From Macrocystis pyrifera (lineage: Eukaryota > Sar > Phaeophyceae > Laminariales > Laminariaceae), in NCBI GenBank assembly GCA_031763025.1, contig JASSKH010000009.1, forward strand, positions 3,596,001 through 3,660,000: a stretch of DNA of 64,000 nucleotides, given 5' to 3'. The first letter of the stretch is position 1; each line of letters starts with the position of its first letter. Positions 42,956 through 53,636 of this stretch are shown in pieces. Made by a program: the position numbers and the translations under genes. The notes beneath the pieces are model-generated. The model did not search any database. It saw nothing but the letters and a program-made list of their open reading frames with translations, and was not told the DNA's origin.

Positions 42956-43918
42956 AAGAAAAAAATAATTTACGCGCAGCATTTGCTCCGCGTGGAATAC
43001 ACGTGTACACCACGTGCTAGGAATGCTGCACGGACGATAAACCAGGGTGTTAGAGCACACATCTTATCACTGATACGACGGCCTGGTTATTTGGCGTGCT
43101 TACCGACACAAGGCTGCGTAGTCGGCGTCGAAGGTGCCCAGGGGCTTCAGCGTGTCCTTCGAGGCCCAATTTAGTCCGTCCGCCAACCCATTCAATTCAT
43201 CCGCGCTCCAGAGACTCGTCATGTCGATGTGTCATTTCCCTCGTATATCTTACCACGGGTATGTACTGGTATGATGTATGACGACGATCTCTTGCAGAGC
43301 TGTATTCAACAATGCTGCAGCCCGTGGCGAGGCACGCTTCGCGCTCTGTAATGCGTGCACTACTGCTGTAGATGGAGATCACTAGGTGGAGGTCGTCGAC
43401 CGGCGTCAGGCGAAACAGTGCGAGTAGAGAGCGTGACAGCAGTACTTCATCCCTGAAAACACGAGAAGAGAAGAAAGTGCCAAAATCCAGTATCCAGAAT
43501 CCAGCATCCAACGTACCGATACCCGTTACAAAACGGTTATTACGCCGCATTTTGGAGCGAGACTCCTCTGTCCTCTACGCCCGCCCCAGCTCCACTCTAC
43601 ACAGCTAGGGCGGCAGAGGTCCGAGATCCTTGAGCAACACGATGCCAGACTCCATGAACTGCAGCTACTCCGATTTGCTGACGATGGATGTGATGTGCAG
43701 GGCGGTAAGGGTGCGAGGGCGCGTCGCTTCATGCTCCTGCATGAATGCGGCGGGATCGAAAACGTTTGGTGACGTTTCGTCACGTTCTGTGAGGACGTAC
43801 GTGTGGTAGTGTCGCTAGTCGCCGTGTCGTAGTCTCTCCCCCCCGCGCGTCGCCAGCCGTGCACACCCCCCACAGCGACTTCCCCGGTATCTTCGAGGGC
43901 TTTCGAAAAGGGGGAGAG

Positions 43919-46900
43919 ATGGGACCTGCCACGGAGAGCCCTGCTTCTTCGGGAGATTGCGTCAGTTCTGTGGATGATGCTGGTATAAAACAAAACGGCA
44001 AGGTCAAGGCTAAGGGGAAGGTCAACGTGGAAGAGCTGCTTGATTTCATTTTTCCGAAGTCGCTTCAGCAGCCGCTCTCCACCGGTAGGTTGTACGCGTT
44101 CGGCATGTACGGTCCTCTGGATTCGAACGCGAAGCTGCGGGCTGGGCACAACGGCCAGCGGGTTGTGAGTGCGTGGGAAATCGACACCATGTGCCTGCAG
44201 TTCGAGCGCGAGGATATTCTGCAGGTGCGTGGGTGATTGATTTCCGTCGGCGAAGGGTTATCTTGCAGCAACTTATATATGATTGATCATGAAAAAGCTT
44301 GCGCCTTTGAGTTCCACCCAGAGTGCACAAGATCAGTGATCCGTAGCTCACCGACCACGCGTCTTGGTTACCGCGAACAGCGTAACACCCGTTCTTCGTA
44401 CGGTGGCCACCACAAAGGATAATGGAATCATAGCAAACTGTTACCTGTACGAACCAATTTTTAAGGGCCGCGTTCATGAACTGCGGGTGGGTGCGGGTTG
44501 CAATACTGTTAATACCTCGGTATCACAGCGCTCGAAGCGAGCACCGCACACTTCGTACCATTGAAACCAGTGTCTGGGAATGGCAACTACCAGGTATAAG
44601 GCCGTTTCCTATGCGGTTCGATTTTTGAGCTTCAGATTTTGACCCGATGGCATTTTCAGATATGAGCTTGACAAATCGAAAGGGTAATCCTATGCGGAAA
44701 AAAATCAGATTTATTGTGTGTGTAGAGATTCGAGCAACGCCGAGACCAACTGCTGTTTTCGTGATTTGGCGCCGCGAAGAGACGCGCTGGGTGCGCTGCC
44801 CTGCGCGCAGGGCCCAAGCGTCTGAGCCCACGCTGACTGCCTCTATAGTCTGGTGTCGAAGAGACGTGACGAGTGCGCTAGAGTCAACCTGTCTTGGTAT
44901 TTTGTGTTTCATTTTGTGACTTGACTGCTGCTGCTGCTGCTGCTGCTGTACAGCTGCAGTGTAGTCTACGAGTACGTATCCACGGAGAGGCGCGTGCCGA
45001 GTGCTCTTCTCTTGGTCTCTAGGCCCGAGCCCGTGCCAGTCGAATCTAGTCTGGCCACGGAGGGACGCACCGTCCGCGCGTCGGGCGCGAAGCAACGTCG
45101 CTGTACAGCTGTATCACCACATCCAACTCATCGATCGTTCTGCTGCTGTTGCTGTCGTGGATAACATATCTTGAATTTAGAGAGCATGCCATTTTTCGAT
45201 TTGAAAATCTGATGACCCAGGTCGTCGGGTTTTGGGCCAAAATCCGACGACTTGGGTCATCGGATTCTCAAATCGAAAAAATTCGGGTCGGGTTTTGCAT
45301 ATTTGGACTGCATAAGCAGGGTCATTCATTTTTGAGGTCGAAAAATACAAATCTGAAGCTCGAAATCGAACCGCATAGGAAACAGCCTGTAAGGGACTGT
45401 TAGGTGACCACAAAAGCCCCAAAACCATGTACCAGGTATTTTTTGCGATCACACTGATATGCAAACCGTGCGGAAGCGTGATGGAGGATGACCCTTACGC
45501 TACTTTGTCGATACTGCTGTTCGAACTACGGTCAGCAATATTTACCCCTTGCCAACTGCACACATCTTGCGCACAAAATACCTACTGTTGTACCCTTGGA
45601 ATCACTGTACGAGTACGTTTGTTTTTTTTGTTGCGGCAGTATATCACGTCAAACCGCGGGACGAGGGGGAAAAGGAAGGCGCGCATCCCAACAACATAAC
45701 ATATAGAGAAACTATCCCGCACGTAGCTCAACAACATGAGCTCCTCGCAAGCATGTGTACATATACGTGCTGCACCTCAAACTTTTAAAACTCTTCCTCT
45801 CCCCGCCGCGATTGGTTTCGGAACTCGCCATTGCACCCAAGGTATATCTCTCGGGCGGGCGACCGCTCTTCGTCCTGAGCGACGCTCAGCAGGAGGAAGT
45901 AATCGCCCAGGCCGACAGCCACCTCAGGACGGCCAAAGGTCGTGGGTACCGGCGGCAGGTAACCCGTGCTGAGGTGTCTGAACTCCTCTCGGGGTTACCG
46001 AGGGACGCCGCGGGGCTCGCCAGCTTTCACGACGCCCAGAAGCTGATCCTGGGGTACCGAGAAAAACAGATCGCTCGGTTCAAGGTTATTTTCCCCGACA
46101 CCGTCACGAAGTCGAGAATGACGCCACCTTCGAGACGACGCGTGACATCATCGGCAGGCGACGACAGCAGCGGCGGCGGCGGCGGGGCAGCGGCTCGGTC
46201 CACGGCCCGGAGGGAGCAGAAGCAGTTGGCAATGGTGTGGGGGTCCGGAGTGGTTGTATGGGCACAAAAATAGTTCCAGCAGGAGGGTCTGGGTCCACGG
46301 CCGGCGGTTCTATTTGTTCCATATCGAATAACAAATCTGTGGGGCGCTCCAGAGGCGCGGGTACGGGCGGTGGGCAAGCTGCTAGCCGAACCAAGGGGGA
46401 CAAGTTTAGTGCAGACGTAGCTCCTCCGGAAATGTTTGTCAAGGACGTGGGGTTCACCCCCGCGGGAATGGCTAAGCACGTGAGTGTTTTAGTTTCTTTC
46501 CGCGGTTGAGGAAGAAAATAAATGCCGAACGAATCATAATCTTGTAGGTCGTAAAGCTATTCTACGATTGTGTGGGCGACAGCGCAAACAACACTGTGGG
46601 CTCCCGTCTCTAGACGTGAATACCAAGGCGTTCTACTCTGGGTTCGTTTCAAAAAGAGGGCTCGCACGACGCATGCGTATCCTCTTTCGATTGTCCCTTG
46701 AAAGCGCACCTCAGCATAACGTCGATTTCTTTATCGCCCAAGGGTTCAAAAACACGCACTTCAAAGTAAGCTCGTGCCGATTTGCCCCTCCGCTTGCTCG
46801 TTCTAGAAAAAACCAGCATACCTGTTGGGCTACTACTTTAGCGCTGACTCAAACACCGCCGCCCGACCCCACTCCCCTCAACCCCACGTCCCCCCCAACC

Positions 46901-47938
46901 CCACCCACCCACAACCGCACCCCCACCCCGACCCCCCTGCCCAACAAGCAATGTCTGACTGGTCGGTGAAAACCCGACGTGCTCCGTCCTGATAATGTAG
47001 GTATGCGAGGGTCTACGTATGGTCACACGTCTACGGCCGTGCACGACATGAGTACACCCCACGCCCTCAACTCCATCCCCCCTATGCATGATAATATATA
47101 TACCCCTCTGTCTCGAAATATAAGCACATTTTGGTTTAAAAATTAGTTTAGAATCGGTGCTATATGGTAGGACAGAGTGGTATATTGTATACTTATAGGT
47201 TGGGTTGGCGTCGGCTAGTGACGACGCTATAAAACACACCCCCTCACTCCGTGAACTAGACAACCAGGGTACCGTCAATTTTTTGGCGGTCATCACGGCT
47301 GGCGGTCGAGCTAGATCATCTGTGCGGGGTGGCGAAAATTATCTCCGTGCGAGTACAAGGGAAATGATCGTATCACGTAGTGTGTGTACGGTAAGGTACC
47401 CACGAAGCAGATACATAGTATACTCATTGCTGCCTCTGGAAACTGCCACACCAGAAAACGAACCTATTATTTCGAAGCTGCCATCCATTGCAAGTCTGCC
47501 TCACAAGCGGTTTTAGTAGCATGCAACTCACCCTTCATGCGACACGCCCAACACCTCACGGCGCGTCGCGCTTGGTAGTAAGCAATTTCTGCCTGTCGTC
47601 GGTGAATGAAAACAACGGGCTCCGTCCCAGTATTGTAGGGGTGCGAGGGTCTATGGTCATACGACTACGGCCATGTATGACATGAGTACACCCTCCCCCC
47701 CCCCCCCAACCTCACTCGACAGACCAACAAGCTTCTGAGTACCCGAGCGTACAAGGTGGGTAACCTAGTCGACAGCAACGATCCCGGCCTGACGCAAAAC
47801 GTGAGGCTCATCCGTGAAGACAGGCCGCTCGAACCAGGCCAGGGAGCGTGGGACCCTTACGCCTGTCTGCGTGGGTACAACGTGGGGGCGCATGTGGGGT
47901 CGGCGAGGAGCTCGACCACGGCAAAGCGAAAAGCCTAA
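43919..47938 (+). CDS. multi-exon protein of unknown function, possible EF-hand-like region
   Basis: Exons inferred: 43919-44224 (MGPATESPASS..., VEELLDFIFPKSLQQPLSTG), 45842-46479, 46548-46765 and 47723-47938 (KLLSTRAYKVGNLVDSNDPG..., GAWDPYACLRGYNVGAHV, then TAA). Donors and acceptors are good. Exon 2 contains FVLSDAQQEEVIAQADSHL and VTRAEVSELLSGLPRD...SFHDAQKLI, a helix-loop-helix pattern that could be EF-hand derived, though canonical Ca-binding Asp spacing is not evident. Exons 2 and 3 each have a length of 3n+2 and switch frame once, at short G runs (46232-46236 and about 46597-46599); one added G in each restores a continuous reading. It is either a decaying gene or an assembly slip. 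A TIR element occupies intron 1 and family P copies intron 3. I do not recognise the family. Confidence 0.6.
44600..45387. mobile_element. TIR DNA element in intron 1 of the unknown gene
   Basis: GTTTCCTATGCGGTTCGATT at the left (44604) and its near inverse AATCGAACCGCATAGGAAAC at the right (to 45383). AGCTTCAGATTT/AAATCTGAAGCT extends both arms. 788 bp, no convincing transposase frame. It contains a (TGC)n run (44928-44949) and a large hairpin (45192-45280). The target duplication is unclear. Confidence 0.7.
45192..45280. repeat. 44-bp-arm hairpin
   Basis: Left arm TTTTTCGATTTGAAAATC... pairs with ...GATTCTCAAATCGAAAAA with about four mismatches over 44 bp and almost no loop. The arms contain GATGACCCAGGTCGTCGG and its inverse. 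Confidence 0.8.
46945..47075 (+). mobile_element. family P 3' fragment
   Basis: AATGTCTGACTGGTCGG, then GATGCGAGG-type words and CTACGGCCGTGCACGACATG, ending GAGTACACCCCACG. The tail is short or eroded. Confidence 0.6.
47193..47715 (+). mobile_element. family P repeat, near full-length copy
   Basis: From AGGTTGGGTTGGCGTCGG through CTAGACAACCAGGG, GATCGTATCACGTAG and CACGCCCAACACCTCACGG to GACATGAGTACACCCTCC plus a C run (47691-47707). It sits directly before the last exon acceptor of the unknown gene and supplies its pyrimidine tract. Confidence 0.75.
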
Positions 47939-48089
47939 AAACACAACGGCAGACGAAAGCGGCAGCACTATTACGCAGTCAACGTATGTAGTGTATGCTT
48001 GGTACCATTTAGCCATAGCTTCGAGACATTGGTTGATAGTCCACGCCAATTCTCCAATACATCTCGATTCTAAGCAAAAACCTCAGGCG

Positions 48090-48122
48090 GTCGGGGTTAG
48101 GGTTAGGGTTAGGGTTGGGTTA
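48090..48122. repeat. short interstitial telomere-like tract
   Basis: GGGGTTAGGGTTAGGGTTAG: about four TTAGGG units. The same hexamer is the telomere of many eukaryotes, including heterokont algae. Too short to be a telomere. Confidence 0.6.
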
Positions 48123-48229
48123 GTGCTTACAGCCAGGTGTATTTGAGCCCTCTTGCCTAGCTTGGCCCCAGTCGTATACACAGCCCTCGTACCATAGTTA
48201 ATAGTAGTAGTCGTAGCGTAGGTAGTGCT

Positions 48230-48560
48230 AGTGGTAGTATTAGCAGCATACAGGTGGCCGCCCCCCCCCCCCCATTGCACAATGTGGGCGTGTGGAGACA
48301 TTGAACAATGCATACCAGGTATATAATAGCATACCCCACAAGGTGTGGACAACCTCTCAATTCGTTACGCCTACTGATGTACTACATTGTTCAATGTCTC
48401 CACAATGATTTTTTTACGCCAACATTATGCCAGGGGGGGTTCCCGGCCACCTGTATGGTAGTGGTAGTAGTAGTAACAGCAGCAGTAGGTAGTAGTAGTT
48501 GTCTTATTAGGAGTAGTAGCAGTAGTTGTAGTAGCAGCAGTAGCTGCTGTGGCCTATGCT
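48230..48560. repeat. TAG/GTA-rich simple sequence and a G/C-bordered inverted pair
   Basis: GTAGTAGTAGT-type repeats near 48200-48240 and 48460-48550. ACAATGTGGGCGTGTGGAGACATTG (48290) recurs inverted as CAATGTCTCCACAA (48392). Confidence 0.5.
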
Positions 48561-48899
48561 ACACGCGACTGACTGTGTTCCCGATCAGCGAGCCAGTAAA
48601 GGAGCATGGTAGTTGTTCTTATTTTGACCCCTCGACAGAGGTACATAGTCAAACTTGCTGCATTCAACAGCAGGGTTACCCAATAACCAGGTTCTAATAT
48701 ACGCTTGCTTGATTTGCTGCAAGTATCGTACTGCAAGTGTCATAAACTACCTGGTACTCTCTAATATCTTCTTGAAAGTTTCAATTCTCGTTGCTTGCTC
48801 GGTGTATTTCTCTGGACAACTCGTCTGCACATTTTACGTGTGCATCCGTCGCTATGTCGTAACTAAAGTCTATGACTCCTTTGCGGCGTCTCAATAACA

Positions 48900-49560
48900 T
48901 CAACTGTTCCTGCTACATCCGGCAATCCTTCCCATCTGATTCTTCGACAACCCGTCCAAGTAGAGGTGGCGTTGTAGAGACTGAATCTCAATCTTCGGAA
49001 GATTGAAGTCTGGGTCCTTTCAGGTCATCCTTTGATGTCCGGGCGTTCCTCTGTCAGACCTTGGAGAACCTTGGAGAACGATGTCGGTGAAGTGCCCGTC
49101 CGTGATAGGTCACTCCATCTCGGTCAGAAGATTCCACAGTCGCGTGAGCTTGTTGGTGTTTTTGTCGGGGTCTTGTCCGGCGTAATGCTCATAGTCGCCT
49201 CCTATGTGGCGAGAATTGTCTCATTGACAGTCTTAGACCGTTGCCGCCGATCCCGCGTGCGCACTCTGCGTGCTTTATCCCCAGCAGGGCAGCCGGTTTA
49301 TCGGTGATCAAGCAGAAGCTAGCTAAAGAATCCTTGTTGACTTTGTCATACGCGACTTGACGCTGCTCGAGAGACTCTTGCAGTGAATTCGTCGCACCCG
49401 ACGTCGTGATGCTGGGCCTGGCTTGCCCCTCCAGGATGTGAAAAAAATCTGGACGGGCGATGTTCAGCGTGAAGCAGACCTTTTCGTACCAATCGTCAAA
49501 TTAGTCGGGGTTCGTACTACTGAAAGGCGTTACCCCTCAATGCGCTGGAAAAGCAACTGC
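48900..49560 (-). mobile_element. fossil fragment of a Ty1/copia-type LTR retrotransposon (gag part)
   Basis: The minus strand shows protein-like stretches such as YAGQDPDKNTNKLTRLWNLL and ITDGHFTDIVLQG. These are typical of the gag-polypeptide region of copia-type elements. The fragment is broken, with several interruptions, and no LTRs or pol region were recognised near it. It looks old. Confidence 0.45.
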
Positions 49561-50825
49561 CTTTCCCGTTGAACTCGCCTATGTTTCCGCAGAGTTGGTG
49601 TTCTTCTCGTACGTAGCAGCAACAGCAAAGTATCCGCAACCGATTTGAGGGACCTCCGTGATTTTGTTTACGCGCAAGCGCTTCTACTCTCTATCAGCAA
49701 GCAGTGCAGAAGCAGTGATAATGGTCCCGAGCAAACCCGCCAAATGCACACGGAAATAATCGATGCTGGCGTATCGCAGTGGACCCTGTTAACTCGACGA
49801 AATGTATTTGCACAAATGGTCGCCCCGCCACTTACTTGAAGTGAGTGTTTCAGCCGTTCCGAGATTTTTACAGCGGCCTTCGTACTCACGTCCCAGGACT
49901 CACAGCCCCAACTGTGCAGCAGTACGTAGTGTATACGTCGTTTGCAGCAGTAGCTCCAGATGACGATAATCGTGGCAGCTGTGTGCAGTCCTTTGTAGCG
50001 GCAGCTTCCGATAGCGATCATCGTGGTGCTCCGTAGTAATTTTGTTGCTGCCCGTCGTCGTTCTCCGCACATCAGCTCGAGACGATGATGATCGTGGCAG
50101 CTCTGTTGAGAATCTCACAATGGTCGCAGCAGCCCGGGCCTCAGCCGTGATCGTTCTTCGCTTATGCTAAGATAGCTCCCGGTTCTGCAGTGCTTCCATA
50201 AATCGAGGCTCATAACCTGTTGACGGGAATCTCCACAGTGGGCGTGTGTGCGCGGCTCCTGAGTTACAGTAGGTCAGGCAACCCGCAGCAGAGGCAGGCA
50301 CTATCGCCTTGTGTCAATTGAGCGGTTATTGTTTAAGCTTCAGCTCTCAGATTCATATACCTTGTACGAAAGAAGAATGACGCTCAAGGCCAGTGTTGAC
50401 CGGTTTTGTGCAAGAGGGCAGGAGGAGGAGGAGGAGGAGGGGGGGAGGAGGAGGAGGAGGAGAGAAAAAAAAGAAGTGAGCGAGTGTGTGTGTGCACGGT
50501 CGATCGACCACAAAGCTGTCAAGACCCTCAGGATAAAGCGCAAAACTAAAACTCGAATACAAAACCGCGATTGAACTCGAACCGGTGTTTCGGGCTTCTA
50601 TCGCATATATACCCGAGATAACTGCTCCCACGGGGTTCCACCGCATATCTACTAAATCGGCATGCAACATACCGCTCGCTGTACTGCCGTAGCACGTTGT
50701 TGTGCTGTTATGGCCTACTCGCTACAGGCTACGATGTTTTCGATCAGCGACCCGGTATAGGCTACTGTTAGCTATTCGTTAAATATAGCGGGCGGTCAGT
50801 CAAGAGGTCAAACCGCGGGCTCCTT
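49560..50825. other. no recognised gene; (AGG)n tract
   Basis: An (AGG)n run at 50421-50462. At 49930-50105 three diverged units share a GATNATCGTGGNNGCT-type word. No coding or RNA signal. Confidence 0.4.
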
Positions 50826-51152
50826 TTTTTTTAAATCGTCACTTTTACTCTTCAGATCAACTCGTGGGAGGTTTTGCCCTCAGCGATTTTCTGGGCAAGC
50901 CGTGGTCACAGATGTTGTCCCTTTCCCCCCCCCCCCGGTACGTGCCTTTATTTCTATCGCGAATAGGGTTCAGCATTCCCACTGCTCGTCCATTTTCATC
51001 TAAGGTTGCCAACTCACCCTCTCGCGCACTCCGCTGATCAATTTTTACGCAAGAAAAAGTCCCTACGAGTATGCACTCGGTTGAGAGTCGAACCCACGAA
51101 ATTGATCTTCGTAAGGCACGCGGACCACCTACCAAGCCACCGGGGACGCCGG
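50826..51152 (-). mobile_element. tRNA-derived SINE-A, copy 2
   Basis: Collinear with 12466-12796: the head TGGCTTGGTAGGTGGTCC on the minus strand, a T-arm word ending GTTCGACTCTC, the same body including GGGTTCAGCATTCCCACTG, and an A-tail (T-run at about 50822-50832). Confidence 0.8.
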
Positions 51153-51574
51153 CTTCTATCCTATACATCACTCTGTCCCTGAATATAGAGCTCGTTCCAT
51201 GTTCACATCGTATTCCAAACGGGGACTATATTGCCGGTCAGATTTGCATCACATTTGCCTCGCACTGGCAATGATCGGTCCCACCCGGGCAGCGCAGCAG
51301 ATGTTTGGTGCCCCGCGCGCTAATAACTGTAGCGAGTTCGGATATTAGCCGCAGCGAGTTCGGACCCCGGATAGGCCACCGCGAAATATACCAGTACAAA
51401 TTTGATTACATTAACCGTCCACTAGTGGAAGCGCCCACCAGTTCGGGCAGGATCATGCTGCACCCCTGCCCTACGCTTCCTTGCAAAGTTGTGGACGATA
51501 GTCACTGTTCGTTGCCAATTCTCTCCTCCGAATTCCCAAGAGGGTTACTCCCGTTTGGTTGAAAACACTGTCGC

Positions 51575-51645
51575 TGCGGGTAAAACCTCCTACGAGTTGA
51601 GCCGAAAAGTAAACTTGATCAGACAGAAAAAAAGACAAGAGAAAA
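51575..51645 (+). mobile_element. SINE-A 3' tail fragment
   Basis: GGTAAAACCTCCTACGAGTTG then AAAGTAAACTTGATCAGAC and an A-rich end, matching the 3' end of SINE-A on the plus strand. Confidence 0.55.
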
Positions 51646-51649
51646 ATAC

Positions 51650-53636
51650 AAAAGGGTTTTACGATATCGACTCCACCGACAAAGAGAGCAGGTGAGCTCG
51701 CGTACGCGTATGTCCATTTCCGATTTCCGAGCGAAAACACGGCAATGAAACAAGACGAAAACGACTACAAAAGAAAGGAGGAAAACACTACGTAAAGGAA
51801 TAACACGCTCTATTTACGTATACGTAAGGAAAAAGTAGTCTATAGTACGTATAAAGAAAAAGAAAAAAAAAAAAAAGAAAGAGAAAAAACGCACAAGAAA
51901 CCGCTTCGCATCGACGTCGAAAAAAGAGACGCTTCCCCCGTGCTGGCGGCAACGCCAGTCTGGCCAGCCAATCACGTAATTATCTATGAAGTACTGCTCC
52001 CAGCGAGTACCTGGTACCTGGTATCTATTTAGCAGTACAGCGGGTAGCTCAAAGAAAGGCTGGTGTCTTCTCGCAAATCCGGCCTGTGTACCCCCCCCTC
52101 CCCATTCCCCCAGCCCCGCGCACGACCATCACGACGACGTGATACTTATCTAGTTCAGAGGACATTCAGTTAGCTCCATGCCCGACTCATGGCGAACACC
52201 CCACTCGCTGTAGGCCCCACCAGGCAAGTCATTTTTCCCGAAGCAGCTACGTACCCGGGTACATTTTTCTGCTGGACCAACAAGAGCAGCAGTGCTAGGA
52301 TACGTACGACCAACCCTATAATAGATACCAGTACCTACTACAGTAGTGCTGATCGTCCCTTCCTCACCCGGCACGCCCGTTCAAAGCAAACATGCCCTCA
52401 TCTAGTGGAACACCGTCGAAACGTGTCACCATCAAGCGTAACAAATAACTTAGCCCCCCCCCCTTCGCACACGCCTCTATTTAGCGCAACACCATCAAAA
52501 GCGTATGAACAACAAGCCTACCAAACAGCTATTCCTTATAGGCGCGATGGGCCAACGAAACTTCTCTCTCCTTCGCCCCTCCCCACCCCCCCCCCCCCCC
52601 CCCCCCCCCCTCACTCCCGCCTTGCCTAGCCTTGCGCCACAACAAAAACAACAGACAAACGTAGAGCAAGGCTTCGGGAAATACCGCGGTAAGAGCCGGG
52701 CGTGGTCACACACAGCAACATCAACAACGAAAACAACACCAACGAAAAACACAATTATTACTTAATCATCTAGGAGATCGCCAAGCTACTCTACGTGTAT
52801 ACGTGTGAACTAATAGTACGTGCCTCTCAACTAAAGAGCTGCTTCCACGCTCGACCATAGTGGCAGCCAACCACGCCGAAGAGCGGTAGGGGGGGCGGTA
52901 GAGCTAACCCCGCATAACGAAAAAAAAATAAAAGCAGAGGACGAAAGTGGGCACGGGTCGACGCTGCGTACAAGGCGAGACAGAGAGAGCTTAGCAAGGC
53001 AGGCGCGCAAACAACTTTTCGATTCGATTGCTGTTTTTGCACATTCGCAGCGCCACTCGCGGCGACGTCCCCTGCGGCCTGCCCCCGCGCCACTCCTTCT
53101 CCGACGCCTGAACCCCCCCCCCCCTATTTAAAAGCGGCGCGCGCCTACATGATCACCGACAATACCTCGCGCGCGGTGCCCAAGCCTCTGCGTAAACTGC
53201 CACCATCACCGCCACCACTGCCACCGCCACCACCGCTGACGCGACCATCACCACCACCACAACCGCCACCGCTACCGTCACTACCATCGCTACAACTCTA
53301 CAAGAGACGCAACCCAGAGACGCCCCCTCGGGTCGGGATCACGGCGCGGCACGGAGCGCCGCGGAACCCCTCTCCTCATCGGTCTCGAAAATGTAATGTT
53401 GGCCACCAGCAAAAAAGAAGCGAGCAAAAAACACGAACAGAAACAACGGTTACGCCATAAAACGCGTTTTTGTCACCGGTACTACAGTAGTATCTCCGCG
53501 GTGACTTCTCCATGGCAGGCATTTTTATCTCAAGGAGGGGTGGCAACCCCGTTCTTGCCCCCGGGGTGTCGGCGTACGGTCCGTTTAGGTAAGAGCCGAG
53601 TTGTTTGGGATTGCAGCTCAAAACGGGCGGTAGCTG
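51650..53636. other. no recognised gene; C-run and CCA repeats
   Basis: A-rich 51730-51900; a C run at 52578-52610 with no element junction; CCACCG-type repeats at 53190-53290. Two overlapping TACCTGGTA words at 52008-52023. No coding signal I can defend. Confidence 0.4.

Larger units (their letters stand above)
42427..43918. promoter_or_regulatory. shared upstream region of a divergent gene pair
   Basis: The LRR gene starts leftward at 42426 and the next gene rightward at about 43919. The 1.5 kb between them includes a (GGGT)n tract, a (CAG)n run at 42717-42748 and a partial SINE-A (42818-42955). No convincing TATA box was located; the role as a two-way promoter is positional inference. Confidence 0.35.

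Noticed and set aside
43526-44149. 207-codon minus-strand frame
   Set aside because: Antisense to the first exon of the plus-strand unknown gene, which has a proper donor and a protein-like product.
52827-53093. 88-codon minus-strand frame with a hydrophobic part
   Set aside because: No family resemblance, no splice partners, low-complexity surroundings.
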